The position numbers were made by a program, and so were the translations under genes. 64,000 bases of DNA from Lentzea albidocapillata subsp. violacea (GTDB lineage Bacteria > Actinomycetota > Actinomycetes > Mycobacteriales > Pseudonocardiaceae). The first letter of the stretch is position 1. Each line of letters begins with the position of its first letter. The stretch covers positions 124,001-188,000 of the forward strand of contig NZ_FNET01000015.1 in assembly GCF_900100275.1 (NCBI RefSeq). The letters run 5' to 3'. Shown here in pieces: positions 8,027-16,170 of the stretch. The notes beneath the pieces are model-generated. The model saw only the letters and a list, made by a program, of their open reading frames with translations. It was not told where the DNA came from and did no database searches.

Positions 8027-9262
8027 CCACAGCTCCGCGCGCAGGCCGGGCGAGTCGAGCGAGCGGTTCAGCGCCTGCTCGGCCCTGCGCACCCGGTTGC
8101 GCAACGTGTGCCGGTGCACGCCCAGTTCCGTCGCCGCCGGGTCCCACGCGCCGTGGTGGCCAAGCCACACTCGAAGCGTCGCACGGGTTTCCGCGTCGAG
8201 CGGCCTCAGCAACGCGTCGGCGAACCCGGCCGGCAGCGGCAGGTTCCCGGCGAGCTCCTCGAACGTGCGGACGCCGGCCTGACGGGCCTGGCGGGCCTCG
8301 CGGTATCCCCGCGCGACGCCGGTCTGGTCCACTTCGGACGAAGCGACGCCGTCGAACTCGTCGGTGAGCACGACGATGTCGCCGTCGTGCTCGGCCCAGA
8401 ACACGTTGTCGTCCGGTGGTTCGGCCGCGAGGAAGACCCGGAACCGGCCGGGCAGTCCGTCGACCGCGAGCCCTGCGAGCAGCATCCGGAACTGGCCTGC
8501 GCGGAGCTCTCTCCTGGCCGCGTCGACGGAGTCGTGCTGGGCGAGCGCGAGGACTAGCAGCGACGCGGCCGTGTTGACGATCCCCGGATCCGGCCTGGCG
8601 GTGCCGACCGCCAGTACGCCTCGGGCGCGGCTGCCAAGCACCTGCAGGAACACGTGCAGGCCATCGAGCTCGAACGCGACGCTGGCCAGGCCGCCCGCGG
8701 TCTTGAGCCGGGCGAGCTCGGCGGTCAGGTCCGGGACGAGGCGGGGGTTGTGGGCGTGCACGGGCTCACCGGCCGCGTCGAGGAGCACTGCCCAGCCGTC
8801 GATCCACTGGCCGAGCCTGCGCACCACTCCCCCGACGCCGGTCCGGACCGCGGCTCTGGTGAGTGCGCGCTGGGCTTCGCTGGTCCTGGCCAGCGCCGCG
8901 TACTCGTCGGCGGCCAGTGCCTTCGACACGGCCTTGCTGATCGCGATGAACGGCACCTCGCGCGGTACCTCGACCAGTCCCAGTCCCGCCTCTGCCGCCG
9001 ATTGCACCAGTGCGGGCGGCACGACGTCGTGCCCCAGGCCGGTGCCGAAGCCGAGCCCGACGACCCCCGCGCGCACGAGCCGTTCGACATAGCCGTCCCG
9101 CAGGGCGTTGAGGCCCGTCGTGAGCAGCAGCTCGCCACCCTCCAGGAACGGGGTGGGGTCGACGAGCTCCGTGCCGTGCACCCACCCGACCGGCTTCGAC
9201 ACGTCCCCTGCCAGCACCGGCAACGCCAGCTTTTCCGCCAACTCCCGCACCGTGATGGGCAT
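8000..9262 (-). CDS. PucR-family transcriptional regulator, probable GABA-catabolism regulator
   Basis: A 420-aa regulator. The N-terminal ~120 residues match the purine-catabolism-regulator-like domain (MPITVRELAEKLALPVLAGD, then ELLLTTG). A GGDEF-like CdaR middle region is followed by a C-terminal PucR helix-turn-helix (TELGVHRHTLRNRVRRAEQA). It is transcribed away from gabT-gabD across an 81-bp gap, the typical place for a regulator of that pair; PucR-family regulators control GABA, purine or proline use in other actinobacteria. The effector and direction of control are inferred from position only. Confidence 0.8.
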   Translation of the reverse strand: MPITVRELAEKLALPVLAGDVSKPVGWVHGTELVDPTPFLEGGELLLTTGLNALRDGYVERLVRAGVVGLGFGTGLGHDVVPPALVQSAAEAGLGLVEVPREVPFIAISKAVSKALAADEYAALARTSEAQRALTRAAVRTGVGGVVRRLGQWIDGWAVLLDAAGEPVHAHNPRLVPDLTAELARLKTAGGLASVAFELDGLHVFLQVLGSRARGVLAVGTARPDPGIVNTAASLLVLALAQHDSVDAARRELRAGQFRMLLAGLAVDGLPGRFRVFLAAEPPDDNVFWAEHDGDIVVLTDEFDGVASSEVDQTGVARGYREARQARQAGVRTFEELAGNLPLPAGFADALLRPLDAETRATLRVWLGHHGAWDPAATELGVHRHTLRNRVRRAEQALNRSLDSPGLRAELWLALHREGQ

Positions 9263-9343
9263 GTGCCAATTTGTACAACCTCAGGCCCAAAGATCGCCAT
9301 TTCAGACACTGCGCACGCCGCTGACCAGGGCCATGCTGGGCAC

Positions 9344-10627
9344 ATGACCCGACTGCGCACCGCGATCCCCGGTCCCCAATCGCTGGAACTCCAGGCGCGG
9401 CGCAAGGGCGCCGTCGCCGCCGGGGTCGGTTCGACGCTGCCCGCCTACATCGACTCCGCCGACGACGGTCTGCTGATCGACGTCGACGGCAACCAGCTCA
9501 TCGACCTCGGTTCCGGCATCGCCGTGACGAACGCCGGCAACCCCGCGCCCGCCGTCGCCGAGGCCGTGCACGCGCAGATCGACAGGTTCAGCCACACCTG
9601 TTTCATGATCACGCCGTACGAGAGCTACCTCGAGGTCTGCGAGCAGCTGAACGACCTCACCCCCGGCGACCACGAGAAGCGGTCGGTGCTGTTCAACTCC
9701 GGCGCCGAGGCCGTCGAGAACGCGGTCAAGATCGCCCGGCACGTCACCGGCAGGCAGGCCGTCGTGGTGTTCGACCACGGCTACCACGGCCGCACCAACC
9801 TCACGATGGCGTTGACCGCCAAGAACATGCCGTACAAGCACAGGTTCGGCCCGTTCGCGCCCGAGGTCTACCGCGTGCCGGCGTCCTACCCGCTGCACGA
9901 CGGCCTGACCGGTCCCGAGGCGGCGTCCAGGGCGATCGCCGCCATCGAGAAGCAGGTCGGCGCGGACAACACCGCCGCCGTCGTGATCGAGCCGATCCAG
10001 GGCGAGGGCGGGTTCATCGAACCCGCCGAGGGCTTCCTGCCGGCGATCGCGCGGTGGTGCCGGGACCGCGGCGTGCTGTTCGTCGCCGACGAGATCCAGA
10101 CCGGCTTCTGCCGCACCGGTTCGTGGTTCGCGCTCGACCACGAGGGCGTGGTGCCGGACCTGATCACCACGGCCAAGGGCATCGCGGGCGGGCTGCCGCT
10201 CGCCGCCGTCACCGGTCGCGCCGAGATCATGGACGCCGTGCACGTCGGTGGTCTCGGTGGCACCTACGGCGGCAACCCGGTGGCGTGCGCGGCGGCTCTG
10301 GGCACCATCCGCACGATGCGTGAACGCGACCTCAACGCCGCTGCCCGCCGCATCGAGGAGACGGTGCTGGGCCGGCTCAGGGCGGTCGCGGAGAAGACCG
10401 GCATCATCGCGGACATCCGCGGCCGTGGCGCGATGCTCGCCATCGAGTTCACCGAACGCACGCCCGACGTCGCCGCGCGCGTCGCGAAGGCGTGCCACGA
10501 ACAGGGTGTCGTCGTGCTGACGTGCGGCACCTACGGCAACGTGATCCGCCTGCTGCCCCCGCTGGTCATCCCGGACGACCTGCTCGCCGAAGGACTCGAC
10601 GTGCTCGAAGGAGCCCTGCTCGCATGA
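9344..10627 (+). CDS. gabT: 4-aminobutyrate aminotransferase
   Basis: A 427-aa class III PLP-dependent transaminase that moves the amino group of GABA to 2-oxoglutarate, giving succinic semialdehyde. Visible marks are the cofactor-phosphate site (NSGAEAVENAVKIAR), the DHGYHGRT motif, the Asp of VADEIQTGF and the Schiff-base lysine K278 in TTAKGIAGG. The length fits the family. The start ATG (9344) lacks a strong ribosome site and may be near-leaderless. The stop overlaps the gabD start (ATGA), so the two are translationally coupled. Confidence 0.9.
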   Translation: MTRLRTAIPGPQSLELQARRKGAVAAGVGSTLPAYIDSADDGLLIDVDGNQLIDLGSGIAVTNAGNPAPAVAEAVHAQIDRFSHTCFMITPYESYLEVCEQLNDLTPGDHEKRSVLFNSGAEAVENAVKIARHVTGRQAVVVFDHGYHGRTNLTMALTAKNMPYKHRFGPFAPEVYRVPASYPLHDGLTGPEAASRAIAAIEKQVGADNTAAVVIEPIQGEGGFIEPAEGFLPAIARWCRDRGVLFVADEIQTGFCRTGSWFALDHEGVVPDLITTAKGIAGGLPLAAVTGRAEIMDAVHVGGLGGTYGGNPVACAAALGTIRTMRERDLNAAARRIEETVLGRLRAVAEKTGIIADIRGRGAMLAIEFTERTPDVAARVAKACHEQGVVVLTCGTYGNVIRLLPPLVIPDDLLAEGLDVLEGALLA

Positions 10628-11934
10628 TCGACTTCCACACCCCCGAAGACGTCGAGAACGCCGTCGCGAAGGCGCACGCCGTCGCTCCCGAACTGGCCGC
10701 GCTGCCCGCACACCGCCGAGCGTCCGCCCTGGACCACGTGTCGCGGCGCCTGGCCGAACGCGCCGAGGAGTTCGCGCAGGCCATCAACGACGACTCGGGC
10801 AAGCCGCTGAAGTGGGCGCGCGTCGAGGTGACCCGCGCGATCTCCACGTTCCGCTGGGCCGCGGAGGAGGCCCGCCGGTTCTCCGGTGAGCTGCAGCGCC
10901 TCGACACCGACCCGTCCGCCGAGGGCCGCCTCGCACTGGTCCGCCGGGTGCCGCGCGGTCCGGTGCTGGGCATCGCGCCGTTCAACTTCCCGCTGAACCT
11001 GGTGGCGCACAAGGTGGCGCCCGCGCTGGCCGTCGGCGCGCCGATCGTGCTGAAGCCCGCGCCCGCCACGCCGAAGGTCGCGTTCCTGCTCGGCGAACTG
11101 CTGGCCGAGACCGACCTGCCCGACGGCGCGTTCGCGATCCTGCACCTGTCCAATGAGGACACTGCCGCACTGGTCGGCGACCCGCGCCTGCCGGTCGTCT
11201 CGTTCACCGGTTCCGGCCCGGTCGGCTGGGGCATCAAGGAACGCGTGCCGCGCAAGCACGTCACCCTCGAACTGGGCGGCAACGCGGCCGCGATCGTCGC
11301 TCCCGACTGGCAGGACGTCGAGTTCGCGGCGCAGCGCATCGCCACGTTCGCGATGTACCAGGCCGGTCAGTCGTGCATCTCGGTGCAGCGCGTCTACGTG
11401 CACACCGACGTGTACGACGCGGTCTCGGAAGCCGTGGTGCAGCACGTGAACAAGCTCGACGTGGCCGGCGACGTCGGCCCGTTGATCAACGACGCCGCGG
11501 CCGACCGCGTCGAGTCGTGGGTGCGGGAAGCCGGTGCCACGGTCCTGACGGGCGGAACCCGTGACGGCCGCACGTACGCGCCCACCGTGCTGACCGACGT
11601 GCCGGAGGACTCGAAGGTCAACGCCGAGGAGGTGTTCGGCCCGGTCGTGACCCTCACGCGGGTGGACAGCGTCGAGGAGGCGTTCGACCGCGTCAACGCG
11701 TCCCGGTACGGCCTGCAGGCGGGCCTGTTCACCACGGACGTGCGGCTGGCTTTCCGTGCCGCGCAACGGCTCCAGGTCGGCGGCGTGATCGTCGGCGACG
11801 TGCCGAGCTACCGCGCGGACCAGATGCCGTACGGCGGTGTGAAGGAGTCCGGCATCGGCCGGGAGGGCCTGCGCGCGGCCATGGACGACCTCACCGAACA
11901 GCGCGTCCTGGTGCTGACCGGCCTGGAGCTGTGA
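10624..11934 (+). CDS. gabD: Succinate-semialdehyde dehydrogenase (aldehyde dehydrogenase family)
   Basis: A 436-aa NAD(P)-dependent aldehyde dehydrogenase. The catalytic Glu216 (LELGGN) and nucleophile Cys251 (GQSCIS) have the usual 35-residue spacing; the cofactor-binding part includes APFNFPLNL and FTGSGPVGW. It sits in a 4-bp overlap behind gabT, so the likely reaction is oxidation of succinic semialdehyde to succinate. At 436 aa it is a little shorter than typical GabD (~450-480), lacking some N-terminal residues. Substrate choice rests on context; other small aldehydes are possible. Confidence 0.85.
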   Translation: MIDFHTPEDVENAVAKAHAVAPELAALPAHRRASALDHVSRRLAERAEEFAQAINDDSGKPLKWARVEVTRAISTFRWAAEEARRFSGELQRLDTDPSAEGRLALVRRVPRGPVLGIAPFNFPLNLVAHKVAPALAVGAPIVLKPAPATPKVAFLLGELLAETDLPDGAFAILHLSNEDTAALVGDPRLPVVSFTGSGPVGWGIKERVPRKHVTLELGGNAAAIVAPDWQDVEFAAQRIATFAMYQAGQSCISVQRVYVHTDVYDAVSEAVVQHVNKLDVAGDVGPLINDAAADRVESWVREAGATVLTGGTRDGRTYAPTVLTDVPEDSKVNAEEVFGPVVTLTRVDSVEEAFDRVNASRYGLQAGLFTTDVRLAFRAAQRLQVGGVIVGDVPSYRADQMPYGGVKESGIGREGLRAAMDDLTEQRVLVLTGLEL

Positions 11935-11989
11935 CCGCCGGACGTCCGGCGAACGGGTCGTTCTTGACCTTGACTGCGATGATTTGCCC

Positions 11990-12417
11990 GTGGCCGTCAC
12001 GATCAGGGATGTCGCACTCCGCGCGCGCTGAGCGCGTCGGGACTCGTCAGGGAAGCCACCCGGCAACGGGTCCTGGACGTCGTCGCGGGGCTCGGCTACC
12101 AGCCGAACCGGGCGGCGGGCGAGGCGGGTACCTCGGTGTTCTTCTGCGACAGCAGGGAGGACCCGGACACCGAGGCCGAGCTCGTGCGGACGATGGCGAC
12201 ACAGGTCGACGGGTGCTGTGCGCGTCGCTGCTGTCCGACGACACGATCGCCGAACTGGCGGCGGTGACCCCGCTGGTGCTGATCAACCGCATCGTGCCGG
12301 GCGTCTCGTCGGTGCTGATGGACAGCGCGTCCGGCATGGACCAGGTGGTCGCACGCCTGGAGTCGCTGGGCCACGAGGACTACGTCTACCTGGGCGGGCC
12401 TGCCGCGGCGTGCTCAC
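11990..12417 (+). pseudogene. Degraded LacI-family regulator
   Basis: The remains of a lacI-type gene 55 bp after gabD. From the GTG at 11990 the frame reads VAVTIRDVALRAR then stops; the match resumes in another frame as LSASGLVREATRQRVLDVV and GLGYQPNRAA, so part of the helix-turn-helix was deleted. A second shift near 12213 follows TQVDG, after which LCASLLSDDTIAELAAV is read. The match ends near 12415, so roughly the C-terminal half of a ~330-aa protein is gone. It may once have regulated the gab genes or a lost neighbour. Confidence 0.8.
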
Positions 12418-12424
12418 TCGGGCC

Positions 12425-12451
12425 GAGGGAGTCGCTTCGGGTGACTCCCTC
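12425..12451. terminator. Hairpin after the lacI remnant
   Basis: GAGGGAGTC (12425-12433) pairs with GACTCCCTC (12443-12451); the loop contains TTCGG. It lies exactly where the lacI match ends and could terminate the gab transcript or the facing small gene. Confidence 0.5.
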
Positions 12452-12471
12452 ACGCAGCCGATGAGTGATGT

Positions 12472-12528
12472 CTAGTCGTAACCGCGAACGTGCCCGTCCT
12501 CGTCGGCGAGAATTTCGTAGCCGTCCAT
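12472..12528 (-). CDS. Candidate 18-aa peptide gene
   Basis: A very short reading frame encoding MDGYEILADEDGHVRGYD. The case for it is the near-perfect ribosome site: GGAAGGAG ends 6 nt before the ATG at 12528. The product is acidic with two tyrosines near its ends. It matches no family I can name. No modifying enzyme, transporter or immunity gene is next to it, so a RiPP precursor is only a guess; a leader peptide or small stress protein is as likely. It faces the lacI remnant. Confidence 0.35.
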   Translation of the reverse strand: MDGYEILADEDGHVRGYD

Positions 12529-12641
12529 GCCCAGCTCCTTCCGTTGGTGTCTGACCCATAAACAGTAGAGCCTCAGACGCGTCCTGTGGAGTGAATTTAT
12601 ATCGCAACCGGGGTAGCCGCCGATAACCCAGAGGAGTCGTG

Positions 12642-12695
12642 GTGACGGCTCTATCTCGATTCCGAAGCGTCAAGAACGGCGCAAGAATCGACTGA
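12642..12695 (+). CDS. Candidate 17-aa peptide gene
   Basis: A GTG-started frame reading MTALSRFRSVKNGARID, preceded by GAGGAG at 5 nt spacing (12631-12636). It is basic and has no recognised relatives. It lies in the 280-bp gap before the prim-pol-like gene. The only support is the ribosome site, so this call is weak. Confidence 0.18.
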   Translation: MTALSRFRSVKNGARID

Positions 12696-12806
12696 TCACC
12701 TGCACGCAACAAAGCGTTCCCGGACGTAACAGGAAATCGATTCAGTGATCGTGAAAGTCCTGGAAGACAGGTATGGCGAATCGCGCCGTTACGACTACGC
12801 GAAGAG

Positions 12807-13301
12807 TCAGTGCGACCCGGCGGTCTCCGTGACCGCCCTCAGCGCCGCGACCACGGCCGAGAACGGCGGCAGGAACGGCTTCGCGGCCGGCACCTCGCCG
12901 AGCCACCGCACCCCGCCCCCGTCTATCCGCGACGGTGGCAACGGCACGAGCGTCCCCAGCCGGTGGGTCAGCGCACCCCGCGCCCGCAACCGGATCAGGT
13001 TCACCTGCGACGCCTCGTCGGCGGACTCGGTGAGGATGAGCCACCGTCCGGGAGCCGCCGCGGCCGAAGGCAGCACCACCACCGGACCGCCCAGCATCCG
13101 CACGGACAGGTAGTGCTGCACCTCCTCACCGATCCCCGCCGCCAGCTCCACGGCGGACACGGTGTGATCGGTGGTCAGCAGCAGCCGGTTCTCCGACCGC
13201 AGCACCAGCCATCCCCAGCCCGAGCAACGCTCGAGCGCACCGGCGAACGTGTCGAGCCGCGGCAGAACTCCGGACGGTAGTACTCCCTTAGGCGAGTTCA
13301 T
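12807..13301 (-). CDS. Prim-pol-like (primase/polymerase N-domain) protein, degenerate
   Basis: A 164-aa protein. The C-terminal half (GRWLILTESADEASQVN, then LVPLPPSRIDGGGVRWL) resembles the end of the bifunctional DNA primase/polymerase N-terminal domain, where a PPS...G..W motif is usual. The metal-binding DxD motif of active prim-pols is not visible, so it is probably not a polymerase by itself. Small stand-alone versions occur in actinobacteria with unknown roles. The ATG at 13301 is preferred (GAGGGTGAG upstream); the frame is open further 5'. It diverges from the permease gene across 65 bp. Confidence 0.45.
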   Translation of the reverse strand: MNSPKGVLPSGVLPRLDTFAGALERCSGWGWLVLRSENRLLLTTDHTVSAVELAAGIGEEVQHYLSVRMLGGPVVVLPSAAAAPGRWLILTESADEASQVNLIRLRARGALTHRLGTLVPLPPSRIDGGGVRWLGEVPAAKPFLPPFSAVVAALRAVTETAGSH

Positions 13302-13366
13302 GGATCTCACCCTCACTTGTTTCAGTACGGTGTAACTCCGATCACACGATTTGACTCTCCGCCGCC

Positions 13367-14749
13367 ATGAACTCACTATCGGCCCGCCATCGGCACACTC
13401 GAACGGGGCTGGAGAGCGTGAGTCACCTGCGGGAACGGCATGTCACCATGATCGCGCTGGGAGGCGTGATCGGAGCGGGCCTCTTCGTCGGGACGGGCGC
13501 CGGTATCGCGCTCGCCGGACCGGCGGTGCTCATCTCGTTCGGTCTCGCCGGAATTCTGGCGTTGCTCGTCCTGCGCATGCTCGCGGAAATGGCGGCCGAG
13601 TATCCGAGCGGCGGCGCGTTCTCCGTGCACGCGGAGAAGGCGATCGGGCCGTGGGCCGGTTTCACGGTCGGCTGGACGTACTGGGCGGCCGTCGGTGTCG
13701 TGCTCGCGGTCGAGGCGACCGGCGCGGCCAAGATCGCGTCGGGATGGCTCCCGGCGGTCCCGCAGTGGGCCTGGGTGCTGCTCTTCATGAGCGCGCTGAC
13801 CGCCGTGAACCTCGTGGGTGTCCGCAACTTCGGCGAGTTCGAGTTCTGGTTCGCGGGCCTCAAGGTCGCCGCGATCGTCCTCTTCCTCGCACTGGGAACG
13901 GCGGCCATCGCGGGCCTGCTCCCCGGCGTCGACTCCCCCGGCACGCAGAACCTGAGCGACTTCCTCCCCCACGGCTGGGGTGGCGTCATCGCCGGGTTCA
14001 TGGCGGTGGTGTTCGCGTTCGGCGGGCTGGAGGTCGTCACGATCGCGGCCGCCGACGCCGAGGACCCCCGGCACGCCGTCAAGAAAGCCGTCCGGACGTC
14101 CATGACCCGGCTGCTCGTCTTCTACCTCGGCTCGATGGCCGTCGTCGTGACGCTCCTGCCGTGGAACGACTCCGAGGTGGGCGCCAGCCCGTACGTCGCG
14201 GTGCTGAACCGGATCGGGATCCCGGCGGCCGGGCAGATCATGAACGTCGTCATCTTCGTGGCTCTGCTGAGCGCCATCAACGCCACGCTCTACGGCGCCG
14301 CCCGCATGCTGAGCTCACTGGCCGAACGCGGCGAGGCCCCGAAAGCCCTGCTGACCAAGAAGAACGGCGTGCCGCGCAACGCGGTGCTGGCCTCCACGGC
14401 GTTCGGGTTCTTCTCCGTGCTCCTCAACTACCTGTGGCCGGACACGGTGTTCCTGCTGCTTCTCAACGCGGTGGGCTCGGCGCTGCTGGTCGTCTGGGCG
14501 TTCATCGCGATCTCGCAGATCCGGCTGCGCCGCACGATGGCGAACCCGGCGGTCCCCATGTGGGGTTATCCGTACCTCTCCTGGCTGGCGCTGGCCGCGA
14601 TCGCCGGCATCATCGTGCTGATGCTGAGCGACGAACAGGCTCGCGGGCAGATCCTGTCCACGGGCGTGCTCGTCGCCGTCGTCGCGGCGGTGGCGCTGGT
14701 CAGGTCGGCATTGCGCCTGCGCCACCACGACCGATCACAGCTGAAATGA
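13367..14749 (+). CDS. APC-superfamily amino acid permease (GABA/aromatic-type)
   Basis: A 460-aa inner-membrane transporter of the AAT branch. About 12 transmembrane segments are visible, starting with the hallmark LRERHVTMIALGGVIGAGLFVGTG. Conserved features include GPAVLISFGLAGI, EMAAEYPSGGAFS and the FAFGGLEVVTIAAADAEDPR segment in TM6. The family takes up neutral amino acids or GABA with protons. It lies 1.4 kb from gabTD, so GABA uptake is plausible but not shown. The ATG at 13367 keeps the complete cytosolic N-terminus. Confidence 0.85.
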   Translation: MNSLSARHRHTRTGLESVSHLRERHVTMIALGGVIGAGLFVGTGAGIALAGPAVLISFGLAGILALLVLRMLAEMAAEYPSGGAFSVHAEKAIGPWAGFTVGWTYWAAVGVVLAVEATGAAKIASGWLPAVPQWAWVLLFMSALTAVNLVGVRNFGEFEFWFAGLKVAAIVLFLALGTAAIAGLLPGVDSPGTQNLSDFLPHGWGGVIAGFMAVVFAFGGLEVVTIAAADAEDPRHAVKKAVRTSMTRLLVFYLGSMAVVVTLLPWNDSEVGASPYVAVLNRIGIPAAGQIMNVVIFVALLSAINATLYGAARMLSSLAERGEAPKALLTKKNGVPRNAVLASTAFGFFSVLLNYLWPDTVFLLLLNAVGSALLVVWAFIAISQIRLRRTMANPAVPMWGYPYLSWLALAAIAGIIVLMLSDEQARGQILSTGVLVAVVAAVALVRSALRLRHHDRSQLK

Positions 14750-14818
14750 ATTTCACCATTTCCTACTGGATTTGCCGGTGATCCCAAACCATAGCTCGAC
14801 CGAGCGAATTCTCCGCGA

Positions 14819-15076
14819 TCAGGCCGATCGGCTCTGCGGAGTCAGCAGTTCGTTGATGGAATCGAGCGAGATCCCGAGTGCGCCCGCGAGGGCGGCGATG
14901 GTGAAGAACGACGGCGTGGGGGCACGTCCCGTTTCGATCTTGCGCACGGTCTCCGCGGACAGGCCGGCCCGGGCCGCGATCTCGACCATGCTCGCCTCGC
15001 CGCGGGCGTCCCGCAGCAACTGACCGAGCCGCCTGCCACGCTCCCGCTCCAGCGACGTCAGTGGGATGCGCACCAT
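14819..15076 (-). CDS. Small XRE-family regulator
   Basis: An 85-aa protein that is almost entirely a helix-turn-helix: RRLGQLLRDARGEASMVEIA, then ARAGLSAETVRKIETGRAPTPSFFTIAALAGAL. This is a standard XRE domain with no partner domain. The ATG at 15076 is chosen; a GTG at 15106 is also possible, and neither has a good ribosome site, so leaderless translation is likely. Upstream, GTTGTATAGCAAC (about 15189-15201) is an imperfect inverted repeat that could be an operator. Positions 15077-15343 hold no gene I can support. Confidence 0.65.
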   Translation of the reverse strand: MVRIPLTSLERERGRRLGQLLRDARGEASMVEIAARAGLSAETVRKIETGRAPTPSFFTIAALAGALGISLDSINELLTPQSRSA

Positions 15077-15343
15077 GGCTGCGGATTCTACGCGAATCAG
15101 GCGCACGGCGTGGCGTGAGAAAAGTCCGTTGCGAGCCCGGACGAGCTCGACGTAGGTTCGCTGTACACACGAGAGGAGGTGGTCCGAAGTTGTATAGCAA
15201 CAGGACTCGTGAGGTGGCTGTCCGATAGGACCGCCTTTTGGTGACGCCTAGTCGTAAACCCAGGCAGCCACCCGGCCCCCGGACTTCGAGCGCTGGTCCC
15301 GCTCGGCCTGCTCGCGCAGGAGTCGTCCGGGGGTTGTCCCGTT

Positions 15344-15979
15344 TCAGGACTCCCGCACGGCCTTCAGGTCCGCGACGAACGCGTCGAACGCTTCGGTGAA
15401 GTTCTCCGCGCGCACGACGGACGACGGGTGCACCGTCACCCCGACCCGCAACCCGTCGTGGTCCAGCACCTGACCGCGGTGCTCGGTCAGCTTGAACGAC
15501 GGCCCCAGCACCGCCTTGGCCGCCACGGCCCCCAGCACGACCACAAGCCGGGGCCGCACCACCCGGATCTCCTCGCGCAACCACGGGAAGCACGCCACGA
15601 CCTCGCTGCGCCGGGGCTGCTGGTGGATCCGGCGCTTCCCGCGCTCGGTGAACCGGAAGTGCTTCACCGCGTTCGTCAGGTACGCCTTCGAACGATCTAT
15701 GCCGGCGGCGTCGAACGCCTTGTCCAGCAACCGCCCGGCGGGCCCGACGAACACGTGCCCCTCGGTGTCCTCGCGATCACCCGGGCACTCGCCGACCACC
15801 ATCAGGCGGGCCGGTACCGGCCCCTCGCCGAACACCGTCTGCGTCGCGTCCCGGTAGAGCTCGCAGCCGTGGCACCCCGCGGACGCCGAACGCAAAGCCG
15901 CCCAGTCCGCCCCCTCAGGGACGTACTGGGCGGCATCCGCGGTCTTGCCAGGACTCCTACTTGTCCGAGCGGAAGGCAT
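15344..15979 (-). CDS. udgX: UdgX-type uracil-DNA glycosylase
   Basis: A 211-aa DNA-repair enzyme of the family-4-like superfamily. The UdgX marks are the motif A variant GECPGDRED and the diagnostic KRRIH loop with His119. In characterised UdgX this His attacks the abasic sugar and leaves the enzyme covalently bound to the uracil site. Fe-S cluster cysteines are visible at CHGC (36, 39) and VVAC (130); the TNAVKHF segment has His where many family 4 enzymes have Cys. HPSSVVRA is the C-terminal motif. Motif A has Cys where UdgX usually has Gln. The start at 15979 overlaps the csbD end by 23 bp, with GAGAAGG upstream. Confidence 0.85.
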   Translation of the reverse strand: MPSARTSRSPGKTADAAQYVPEGADWAALRSASAGCHGCELYRDATQTVFGEGPVPARLMVVGECPGDREDTEGHVFVGPAGRLLDKAFDAAGIDRSKAYLTNAVKHFRFTERGKRRIHQQPRRSEVVACFPWLREEIRVVRPRLVVVLGAVAAKAVLGPSFKLTEHRGQVLDHDGLRVGVTVHPSSVVRAENFTEAFDAFVADLKAVRES

Positions 15980-16136
15980 CCTTGACCTTCTCGCCGGCCT
16001 GTTTGATGTCGGCCTTGGCGCGCTCCGCGCGGCCCTCGGCCTGCCACTGCTCGTTGTCGGTGGCATCGCCGACGGCTTCCTTGGCACGACCCTTGAGTTC
16101 TTCGGCCTTGTTGTCGAACTTCTCATCGGCACCCAT
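15957..16136 (-). CDS. csbD: CsbD-family stress protein
   Basis: A 59-aa, highly charged protein that matches CsbD nearly end to end: DKFDNKAEELKGRAKEAVGD-like start (MGADEKFDNKAEELKGRAKE), then WQAEGRAERAKADIKQAGEKV and a RSDK end. CsbD proteins are general-stress proteins of unknown mechanism, controlled by SigB in Bacillus. A stress-sigma-like promoter sits just upstream and would give a near-leaderless mRNA. The stop lies inside the udgX start region, so the two are probably co-transcribed. Confidence 0.85.
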   Translation of the reverse strand: MGADEKFDNKAEELKGRAKEAVGDATDNEQWQAEGRAERAKADIKQAGEKVKDAFRSDK

Positions 16137-16145
16137 GCAACCCGG

Positions 16146-16170
16146 TTACCCGGCGAGCACCGCCCGAAAC
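16146..16170 (-). promoter_or_regulatory. SigB/SigF-like stress promoter of csbD
   Basis: On the minus strand GTTT (16170-16167), a 15-nt spacer and GGGTAA (16151-16146) match the actinobacterial general-stress sigma consensus (GTTT-N14-16-GGGTA). The expected start of transcription falls at about 16139, 2-4 nt before the ATG at 16136, so the message would be nearly leaderless. Confidence 0.6.

Noticed and set aside
12745..13113. A 122-codon plus-strand frame opposite the prim-pol-like gene
   Set aside because: It has no good ribosome site, and its composition beyond the first ~25 codons is that of a shadow of the other strand.
15170..15250. Short frames after GAGAGGAGG (for example a TTG-started 12-codon frame)
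   Set aside because: The spacing to the start is poor and the peptides show no features; only the inverted repeat here seemed worth recording.
12472..15257. CTAGTCGTAA occurring at 12472 and 15248, both as the end of frames finishing in Tyr-Asp-stop
   Set aside because: The second frame has no usable start codon, so this is probably chance.
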